From Paenibacillus chibensis (GTDB lineage Bacteria > Bacillota > Bacilli > Paenibacillales > Paenibacillaceae), in assembly GCF_004001045.1 (NCBI RefSeq), contig NZ_BIMK01000042.1, forward strand, positions 1-60,114: a stretch of 60,114 nt of DNA, written 5' to 3'. Each line of letters starts with the position of its first letter. Within the stretch, counting starts at the first letter, position 1. Below are positions 53,847 to 60,114 of this stretch, piece by piece. The position numbers and the translations under genes were made by a program. The notes beneath the pieces were generated by a model. The model made no database searches and was not told where the DNA came from. It was given only the letters and a program-made list of their open reading frames with translations.

Positions 53847-55362
53847 TGCTGACCCTCCCCTTGGCGTGTGGGATCTTGAGTGTTTAGCATGTCAGGGCGG
53901 GTTTTCCGCCATTTCCAAGGTAATCGAAACAAGGCATTGGCGAAATCTTTATATGGAGGCGAAACCGGAGCCAGGTAAGGCAAACCGCATGAATGTAAAG
54001 AGGCTAAGTGAGTTATTAAGATAAACAACGCAAGTAAGAAACCATAGATCCCCAAAATCGATGACATAGCGAACAGAAAAAAGCGCAAAATGCTTATTGT
54101 CCCAGATAGTGACTGGCTGGATAAAGTTGAACCGAATACTTGCGTAATTGCACCTATGACGACGATGCTGGGGGACAAAAATCCTGCACGAATGGCTGCA
54201 TCCCCTAAAATGAGCCCTCCTACTACCGTAACTGTAGACCCAACCGCGGAGGGCAATCGAACACCGGCTTCCCGCAATATTTCCAAAAAGATGAGCGCGA
54301 GAAACATTTCCCCTGCCACGCCAAGAGGAATACCTAGCCGGTTGACGCCAAGTGTTGCAAGAAGGTAATAGGGTAGTTGATCTTGATGATACGCAAGAAT
54401 TGCGATCCAAAAACCGGGTAGCATAAGTGATACGGATAATCCAAGCAAACGAAGCGATTGTCCAAACGTAGCAGACAAAGCAGTATAGTGGATGTCTTCT
54501 GGCGTTTTCAGGAGCAGGAACAAATTGGCCGGAGCGATCAAAGCAGCTGGTGTACCATCCACTATCAGCGCTACACGTCCATTCAGCATGCAGTTAACGG
54601 CAAAGTCTGGTCTTCCCGTATAGCCCATCAAAGGAAACAAAGCTTTGGTCGGTTCCATTAGCTCTTCCAGTTGAGTGGCGCTGAATGCTCCGTCAATGTG
54701 AAGGCGATCCAATTTCGCCTTAATATCTTGGACAATTTTCGGATCAACAATGTCTTGCATATAGAAAATTGCAATGGTTGTTTTTGTTCGGACACCTACG
54801 GTTTTCGTTTCGTATACCATGCTGGTTGACTTGATTCGTTTTCGAATTAACGCAACATTGACACCGAGTTCCTCAACAAACCCGTCTTTCGGCCCACGAA
54901 TGGAGACTTCGATATTGGATTCTTCGGGCTGGCGTGCCGGTTTTTTCGATATGTCGAGGGAGAACAATGAAGTTAGCGCCGAAATAAACAATAGCAGTTT
55001 TCCTTCGAAAATGTCCGTTTCTGCTCCCACTCCTCGAAGGAAATGCTCTCAAGCTGTAATTGACTCGACTCAAGAAGTTCCTGATTCTTATGAAAACCGT
55101 GATTTTCGTAAAACCGAGTCAAGTGAGGAAGCACTACATCCTGAATGAGTTGTTGATTGTCACATAATCCATCGCAATACAGCAAAACGATGCTTGATTG
55201 ATCGTCGCCAGCTACTAATTTATAAACATGATGCTTGACATCACGACACATCTGGAACTGTTGAAGAAGTGCTTGTTCATTAAGAGGTTGCGTATCAGGA
55301 GTCCCTTTTTGTGTCGACGATTTCATGTGATTTATCCATTTATGTTTGAAAAGATTGATCAT
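53843..55362 (-). pseudogene. gerA: GerA-family receptor A-subunit, frameshifted
   Basis: The A-subunit of a germinant receptor, about 505 residues if repaired. The first frame, from ATG 55362 (MINLFKHKWINHMKSSTQKG), reads to 'LQLESISFEEWEQKR'. The rest is in the -1 frame from about 55030 down: 'DIFEGKLLLFISALTSLFSL', 'ESNIEVSIRGPKDGFVEELG' (the family signature), 'RVALIVDGTPAALIAPANLF', and the membrane helices to the end at 53843. One missing base between about 55012 and 55035 explains it. The site is not a typical slippery heptamer. GTG 55368 is a second possible start. Confidence 0.85.
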
Positions 55363-55364
55363 CT

Positions 55365-56438
55365 TCACGTGCTCCTTTTACTTCTTGTTGAAATAAATAT
55401 TCGCGCGACATAAACGAGCATGGCCCCCAAGGTAAAGATACAAAACGAAGGGAAGTAAAATTGGCTGAGCAGATCTTGAAAAAGCATATCGCTGATTGGC
55501 AACAATGTAGCAGCCAGCATGAGTAAAGCGCCCAGAAACATAGGCAACCACCTATACTTTTGCATTTTCCACAATTCGCTTAAGAGATACAGCGAAAGAG
55601 AAACTCGAATGTACATACCGGATAGCCATTGGTATATTGAGAAAAAATCAACATGCTCGACATATTCGCCTAGTCGAACCATCCTCCATTGTGCGTATGC
55701 GGGATATCGTTGATGTGCTGCCTCATCAGGCCCAAACATGGAAATCGAACCCATTAAAGGACCTATCGTAAGTCCGCATAGTAAGATGCACATAATCATT
55801 AAGTTTTTGAAACCCGGCTTCTTTGTTAACTTGTGCTGAAACAAGGTAAGCACCATCAATTCCAACAATCCCCCAGCCGCGTAGGGAACACCTTTCCAAA
55901 TTGGAGGTGTTCCGTTTTCGAGATAAGGCAAAAGCAGGGTGTAGTCTTTAAACTGAAAGTTTGCAGCCATGACAAAGTCGCCTAGAATAACAACAAAAGG
56001 CAACAATATTCCACTTAAAATTGCAATGGTGCGAAGCCCTTGAAATGCCGCAAAAATGCATCCGATCAGCGTTGTTCCAGTAAGAACAAGCAGAGGTGTT
56101 TGAGGCATATACGTTGCAATCGTCCATGTTGTAGTATCCTTTAAAGAAATGAACCCCATAAGCCATACAAGCACACTGTATAGGACAATTAAGGCTGCTG
56201 AGAAAAATCTTCCGAAGTGTTTCGTTAACCAATCCCTAACATGCATGCCGTTCATGTTGTTTAGGATAATACTCAGAATGCCAACCCATATTGGCGAACA
56301 GATTAATACAAGAAGTACCACAAGCCAGGCATCTCGTCCCGATGCACCGAGCAGCAACGGGATGATGATAACATGGTTAAGCAATCCTACTGAAAGCAAT
56401 ATGATCATGTATGACTGTAACACCGAAATTTTTTGCAT
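55365..56438 (-). CDS. gerB: GerB-family receptor B-subunit (endospore germination permease)
   Basis: A 357-residue permease of the APC superfamily, the B subunit of a Ger receptor and the site of amino-acid sensing in known receptors. It has about ten hydrophobic segments. Typical phrases are 'LLNHVIIIPLLLGASGRDAW', 'SLKDTTTWTIATYMPQTPLL' and 'HQRYPAYAQWRMVRLGEYVE' (a B-subunit signature region), with the C-terminus 'CIFTLGAMLVYVARIFISTR'. It is first in the operon B-A-C and overlaps the A start. The order B-A-C differs from the usual A-B-C. It is intact. Confidence 0.9.
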   Translation of the reverse strand: MQKISVLQSYMIILLSVGLLNHVIIIPLLLGASGRDAWLVVLLVLICSPIWVGILSIILNNMNGMHVRDWLTKHFGRFFSAALIVLYSVLVWLMGFISLKDTTTWTIATYMPQTPLLVLTGTTLIGCIFAAFQGLRTIAILSGILLPFVVILGDFVMAANFQFKDYTLLLPYLENGTPPIWKGVPYAAGGLLELMVLTLFQHKLTKKPGFKNLMIMCILLCGLTIGPLMGSISMFGPDEAAHQRYPAYAQWRMVRLGEYVEHVDFFSIYQWLSGMYIRVSLSLYLLSELWKMQKYRWLPMFLGALLMLAATLLPISDMLFQDLLSQFYFPSFCIFTLGAMLVYVARIFISTRSKRST

Positions 56439-56542
56439 TAACTCACCGCATCCTCATAAAGTTCCGTCTTTAATTTTGTAAAATGAACTTCAAAGCATTT
56501 ATTCCCATATTGTCTCATTAAGAATGCATTTGTATACTGGAT

Positions 56543-58021
56543 TTGTCTCGGAGGGGATCATGTGAAGCGAAACTGGATGAGTTAATCGAGCATTTTACAT
56601 TTCTTCCAAACGAAATGCAGCAAGTCGGGAACAAATCTGGGGAGACTCGTATGGGATTTGCGGTACTGTTTAAGTTTTTCCAATACGAGGCGAGGTTCCC
56701 CACGTATAAATTCGAAGTGCCCAAAGCGGTCATTCAATACATTGCGAAGCAGATCGAAACACCGGCAGAGCTCTATGCACAATATGATTGGGCTGGCCGA
56801 TCCATTACCTATCACCGAACACAAATCAGAGAGTTTTTCGGCTTTCGTGAGGATACCATCCAAGATGCTGAAGAGGTAATCGATTGGCTATGCAAAAATG
56901 TGTTATTCCAGGATCACGACTTCGAACATTTGGTTGAGATTGTATACCGGCGATTTCGGGAGATAAAAGTTGTACCGCCTACGCCCGATCGCATCGAGCG
57001 ACTTATTAGAGCGGCAATCCGTACATATGAAGAGCAATTTTTCCAAGCCACACTGGGCAAGATGCCCACGTCGTCTTTGTCTAAATTGGATTCACTTGTA
57101 GAGCGCATCGCATTTCTGGATGAAGAACAGGGCGGTTCAAGCAGCGACGAGGGACTTCTTTCTTTTCAAGAGCTGAAGTCCGATCCAGGCAAACCAGGTG
57201 TTGAAAGTGTGTTAAGAGAAGTAAGCAAGCTACGAACGATTCGAAATCTGGAACTTCCGGATGATCTGTTTCGTGATATCCCTCTTAAAGTATTGACCAA
57301 GTACCGACAGCGGACCGCAACAGAGGATCTCAGGGAACTTCGCCGGCATCCTGATCCGATCCGTTATACACTGTTGGCCGCCTTCTTCCGGCTAAGAAGC
57401 ATGGAAATAACGGACAATTTGATCGAGCTGCTTATTCAGATCGTCCATCGGATAGGAGTAAGAGCAGAACGTAAAGTCGAAAAGGAAATTCTGAATGACT
57501 TACGCAAGGTAAGCAATAAGTATGGAATTTTATTCAACATGGCGCAGTCCGCAATCAATAATCCAGATGGAGTAATTCGTGATGTCATTTTCCCGGTTGT
57601 TAATGAACAAACATTACGGGATTTGATTAAAGAATTCAAACACACCGGACCGGCCTACCGAGAGAAAATTCATACCATTATTCGGGCTTCTTATGGGAGT
57701 CAGCCCGAGATTCTTCAATACGATATTCCGATGGCCGAGATTATTCGAGATTTCGGGCGGTTTTTTCATGTATTGTTTTTGCTCGTAATCTATGGAGAAA
57801 TATTCACCACATTGATAGGCAATGTTTTCGGAATTTCTCGTCAAATCCAAAGTCTATATAATCTTCCTAAAAGTTGGTTAGTTCTTGGCATATTACTTGC
57901 TAGTTTTTTGATTAGTCAAGCCGGTTTCACCTCCTTACTTACTTATCTTTATCCGCTATTTGGGTATATGGGTTTGATACTTCTTATTTTTTTAGCAGCT
58001 CAACGGATGCCCAGGGACTAA
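56543..58021 (+). CDS. Tn3-type TnpA fragment fused to YkvI-like C-terminus
   Basis: A continuous 492-codon frame made of two unrelated halves. Residues 1-385 are the N-terminal and central part of a Tn3-family transposase: 'LIEHFTFLPNEMQQVGNKSG' and 'RMGFAVLFKFFQYEARFP' (DUF4158), up to 'AYREKIHTIIRASYGS'. Intact TnpA goes on with the DDE catalytic domain, which is missing. From about residue 386 (57701) the sequence is the last ~107 residues of a YkvI-like membrane protein: 'LQYDIPMAEIIRDFGRFFHV', 'IYGEIFTTLIGNVFG'. The start is TTG or an upstream rarer start. It cannot transpose. Probably a deletion end-point. Confidence 0.8.
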   Translation: MSRRGSCEAKLDELIEHFTFLPNEMQQVGNKSGETRMGFAVLFKFFQYEARFPTYKFEVPKAVIQYIAKQIETPAELYAQYDWAGRSITYHRTQIREFFGFREDTIQDAEEVIDWLCKNVLFQDHDFEHLVEIVYRRFREIKVVPPTPDRIERLIRAAIRTYEEQFFQATLGKMPTSSLSKLDSLVERIAFLDEEQGGSSSDEGLLSFQELKSDPGKPGVESVLREVSKLRTIRNLELPDDLFRDIPLKVLTKYRQRTATEDLRELRRHPDPIRYTLLAAFFRLRSMEITDNLIELLIQIVHRIGVRAERKVEKEILNDLRKVSNKYGILFNMAQSAINNPDGVIRDVIFPVVNEQTLRDLIKEFKHTGPAYREKIHTIIRASYGSQPEILQYDIPMAEIIRDFGRFFHVLFLLVIYGEIFTTLIGNVFGISRQIQSLYNLPKSWLVLGILLASFLISQAGFTSLLTYLYPLFGYMGLILLIFLAAQRMPRD

Positions 58022-58061
58022 GTCTCCATATTTTTATAAGTTGATTCGGCACGAAATCCAA

Positions 58062-58366
58062 CTATTGGGTAATTATGCTACTATCGGAATTAAGGCACAG
58101 GGTTAATCGATCCAACTTCTTATTTCCAAGACTTTTGGCCTGCCGTTTAATAGCTAACATAAAATGACCTCCATAAGAATAAAGAATACAGCATAGGGTA
58201 GACAGTTGCATGTCATATAGAGTATTTCCAACGACTTCACCTAAAAAATAGCTGAAATGAAGTCAAACGGTGTTACTTGACTAAATTGGTTTTTCCCTAA
58301 CATCTTTGTAATGATGGACAATCCTACAAAACCTAGCAAGAACTCAATTGAGAATTGAAGAAACAA
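58062..58366 (-). pseudogene. DUF421 (YetF-like) protein, frameshifted and short
   Basis: From TTG 58366 (GAGG upstream) the frame reads 'FLLGFVGLSIITKMLGKNQF' and 'SQVTPFDFISAIF', the DUF421 N-terminus, and then a stop. In the next frame it continues 'LGEVVGNTLYDMQLSTLCCI', as expected for 'FISAI-LGELVGNALYD' of intact members, and fades out by 58062. One base is missing in a run of six T at about 58248. The protein would be about half of a normal DUF421 protein. It is related to the intact gene at 59738. Confidence 0.65.
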
Positions 58367-58385
58367 CTTTTCATTTCCTCTTTCA

Positions 58386-59105
58386 TCAAATGATTGGTGA
58401 AAGCAAGCACGCCGTTTGATCGAGAATCCGCTGCAAATGCGTGCGTTGAGGCGGGACTTCCATCCGTAAGGGAATGGAGTCCGCAAGATCATGCTCGAAT
58501 TGTTCCGCCAGTTTTCGTGCTACTTCAGAACTGTACACAACTTCGCACACTTCATAATTCAGACGGTAGCTTCTTAAATCAACATTTGAGGAGCCTATCT
58601 CGGCAATTTCTCCGTCAATGATCATTAACTTCGCATGCAACACGCCTTTATTGTAGAGGTAGATATGAACCCCGGCTTCCAAAAGTTCTCCATAGTAGGT
58701 CCGACTTGCAGCTCCAACGATGATCGATACCACGTGGCGGGGAACTAAGCGCACTCGGACACCGCGAACCAAAGCTGCTTTAATCGCCATAATAATGTCT
58801 GCATCTGGCACAAAGTAAGGCGCGATATTCCAATGGGCGTCGAAGACTGCTTGCAGTTCGTTTGCAGGTTAACCCACTATTCGAATATGGGTGTCGCGTC
58901 AAAAGCCGACATTCGACTTTAATCCGGTATATTCATCCCCGATATTGATGCCTCCAGTAAAAGCTTCCTGACCATCGAATACAACAATCTTACAATGATT
59001 TCGGCAACTCCAATAGGACAGCGCCCAAGGGAAGCGAATGGGGAAAAAAGATCGGCATTCAATTCCAACCTTCATCATTTGGCGGCCGTAGCCATGGGCG
59101 TGCGT
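58386..59105 (-). pseudogene. Cardiolipin synthase-like gene, decayed
   Basis: Both phospholipase-D HKD motifs survive: 'RNHCKIVVFDGQEAFTGG' and, in the intact last 141 codons, 'LHAKLMIIDGEIAEIGSSN'. The frame is cut by TGA after 'GLKSNVGF' (normally Trp in 'W-RDTHIRI') and TAA after 'THIRIVG'. About 50-60 residues between 'LQAVFDAHWN' and 'IAPYFVPD' are missing. The 5' end is lost beyond about 59105. cls genes accompany spore ger/spoVA2mob cargo on Tn1546-like transposons in Bacillus. Confidence 0.75.
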
Positions 59106-59210
59106 TGGGCCGAGGGGGAACTTGGATACTGTCAGCTTTAGCAGTGGCGATGGGGGCGGCAGTGTTTAGGATTATCCAAGGTTAGCTGTCTAAACAAATG
59201 AATAGTGGCG

Positions 59211-59255
59211 AAAAGAGATCAAACCCTACTCAACTTGTAGGGTTTGATCTCTTTT
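59211..59255. terminator. Bidirectional terminator
   Basis: Perfect 19-bp arms (59211-59229 AAAAGAGATCAAACCCTAC, 59237-59255) with a 7-base loop. It serves the DUF1657 gene on the minus strand. Confidence 0.8.
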
Positions 59256-59320
59256 CTAATCTGTTCACCGATGAAAACAGACAAGCCATGTCCTCAATAT
59301 TCATAGTTTGTCTGTTTTTC

Positions 59321-59527
59321 TTAAAACCCCTTATATTGAGGCTCTTCATTTTCCAACTGTTGTACGCGGCTTGCTACTTGCTGCACGATTTGTTGGGTTT
59401 GTTGGGCCGCATTCGTAAAGAGCGATTTTGCTTCTTGATTTTGTGTTTCCAAAGCAAATTGTTCCAGACTCGCCTGAGCACTTTTTAAAGATGCTACGCA
59501 CGTTTTCACTTGAGAAGCAACTGTCAC
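59321..59527 (-). CDS. DUF1657 small protein
   Basis: A 68-residue protein of the DUF1657 family: 'TVASQVKTCVASLKSAQASL', 'EQFALETQNQEAKSLFTNAA', 'QQTQQIVQQVASRVQQLENE', ending EEPQYKGF. It is a helical hairpin typical of spore formers. The GTG start lies five bases after AAAGGAGGTGAC. DUF1657 genes accompany DUF421 and SpoVA proteins in the spoVA2mob operon, suggesting a spore inner-membrane role. It is intact, between decayed cls and the intact DUF421 gene. Confidence 0.88.
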   Translation of the reverse strand: MTVASQVKTCVASLKSAQASLEQFALETQNQEAKSLFTNAAQQTQQIVQQVASRVQQLENEEPQYKGF

Positions 59528-59737
59528 GGAATGTCACCTCCTTTACCTTAGGATAGGATAATGTTTCAGGGGTAATAGGAATAGATGCTTACATTCTCCT
59601 AATACTCAAATTAATATTTCCGTCTCGCAACAAAAGCATACGTTAGAAAAATTTTCAAATGGAAATGAATGAAAATAATGGAATAGGGACATATTAACTT
59701 TTGTCGATTAATGTGATTGGAAAGGAATGGTGATATT

Positions 59738-60114
59738 ATGCCGGATTGGGTAGAAATCGCTTTGCGAACGTTATTGGCTATGGGGGTTCTTTTTGTCCTA
59801 ACGAAGATATTGGGTAAACGACAGGTATCACAGCTTTCATTGTTTGAGTATATCACCGGAATCACGATCGGCAACCTTGCAGCTTACGTTTCGTTGGATC
59901 TGGAGTCCACTTGGTATCTGGGCTTGGTTTCGATGACGGTTTGGACCGTTGTTTCTTTAGGGATTTTACTTTTACAGCTGAAAAGCAAAACGGCAAGAGA
60001 CCTATTCGACGGCAAAGCAACAGTGCTCATTAAGGACGGCAAGATCATGGAGGATAACCTAAAAAAAGAAAGGATTACCACGGATGAACTTATGGAACAG
60101 CTTCGAACAAAGAA
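59738..60114 (+). CDS. DUF421 (YetF-like) membrane protein, 5' part
   Basis: The first ~126 residues of a DUF421 protein, cut by the window edge. 'WVEIALRTLLAMGVLFVLTK' and 'ILGKRQVSQLSLFEYITGIT' form the first helix and conserved loop, 'SLDLESTWYLGLVSMTVWTV' the next helices, and 'ARDLFDGKATVLIKDGKIME' opens the cytoplasmic domain. The start is behind GGAATGGTG. YetF/DUF421 proteins occur in the spoVA2mob operon and contribute to spore heat resistance and membrane integrity there. The rest of this operon, perhaps spoVA genes, would lie beyond 60114. Confidence 0.9.
   Translation, partial: MPDWVEIALRTLLAMGVLFVLTKILGKRQVSQLSLFEYITGITIGNLAAYVSLDLESTWYLGLVSMTVWTVVSLGILLLQLKSKTARDLFDGKATVLIKDGKIMEDNLKKERITTDELMEQLRTK

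Larger units (their letters stand above)
51813..57700 (+). mobile_element. Tn3/Tn1546-like transposon remains with ger cargo
   Basis: res and resolvase at the left, a three-gene germinant-receptor operon in the middle, and about 385 residues of a Tn3-type TnpA at the right. A TnpA gene truncated by fusion to ykvI marks the right limit of recognisable transposon DNA. No outer terminal repeat was found on the right. The decayed cls/DUF421 and intact DUF1657/DUF421 genes further right may belong to the same element before rearrangement. Confidence 0.55.

Noticed and set aside
55012..55035. Programmed -1 frameshifting in gerA
   Set aside because: No X-XXY-YYZ slippery heptamer or following stable hairpin is visible. 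A one-base deletion or error is simpler.
59105..59185. 26-codon plus-strand frame with a hydrophobic stretch (SALAVAMGAAVFRIIQG)
   Set aside because: It resembles the tail of a small DUF3918-like membrane protein but has no start signal and overlaps the decayed cls gene. Too little to call.
1..60114. tRNA, rRNA genes and riboswitches
   Set aside because: I looked for tRNA cloverleaf ends, rRNA-like sequence and riboswitch-like leaders before operons and saw none that I could support by eye.

Overview
The window looks like chromosome of a spore-forming, endospore-germinating Firmicute, most likely Paenibacillus or a close relative. The signs are LplB/LplC-type sugar importers with large lipoprotein binding proteins, a copper-amine-oxidase-N (stalk) secreted protein, several TetR, LacI and AraC regulators of carbohydrate genes, HelD, Ger-type germinant receptor genes, DUF1657 and DUF421 proteins, and frequent GTG/TTG starts behind strong GGAGG ribosome sites. 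No rRNA, tRNA or CRISPR array was seen.

Layout. 1-1728: the 3' part of a secreted beta-sandwich protein. 1.8-11.7 kb: a LacI-type regulator faces a co-directional sugar-use operon (two DUF4832 glycosidase-like proteins around an acyltransferase-like protein, a Gfo/Idh/MocA dehydrogenase, two permeases and a lipoprotein binding protein), closed by a strong terminator. 11.9-20.4 kb: single housekeeping and accessory genes (DUF1349, stalk-domain protein, DinB, HelD, serine hydrolase, a broken GNAT, a small basic protein). 20.5-28.9 kb: drug/stress-type genes (YhgE-like exporter, three TetR regulators, a LuxR-type regulator, alcohol dehydrogenase, quinone-reductase-like MDR, twin ABC ATPases). 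29-36.6 kb: hemicellulose-type genes (sugar permease fragment, two GH43 enzymes, AraC regulator, sugar-phosphate isomerase, Gfo/Idh/MocA). This stretch is scarred by truncations and nonsense codons.

36.6-50.4 kb: a conjugation module of the Tcp/pCW3-ICEBs1 type. It holds a replication-relaxation protein, a VirD4/FtsK-like coupling ATPase, TcpC, TcpD, TcpE, a VirB4 ATPase, a lipoprotein, a VirB6-like membrane protein, a VirB8/NTF2-like protein and a transglycosylase-M23 wall hydrolase. The genes are almost all translationally coupled. No integrase or canonical relaxase is visible, and the left end cuts into a chromosomal Gfo gene.

51.2-60.1 kb: Tn3-family DNA. A 353-bp miniature element has Tn3-type terminal inverted repeats and a perfect 5-bp TAGAT target duplication. 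A serine resolvase is preceded by a three-subsite res site with Tn3/gamma-delta geometry. A germinant-receptor operon (gerB-gerA-gerC, with gerA frameshifted) follows. Then come a TnpA fragment fused in frame to the C-terminus of a YkvI-like membrane protein, decayed DUF421 and cardiolipin-synthase genes, an intact DUF1657 gene and the start of an intact DUF421 gene. This gene set recalls the Tn1546-like transposons that carry spore germination and heat-resistance genes (spoVA2mob, ger, cls, yetF-like) in Bacillus. I consider it the most interesting system here, partly because it lies directly beside a conjugation module.

A recurring theme is gene damage: three in-frame TAA nonsense codons, two or more single-base frameshifts and four gene-gene fusion junctions. 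These may be real decay and deletion or, in part, sequencing or assembly error. This cannot be decided from the sequence alone.
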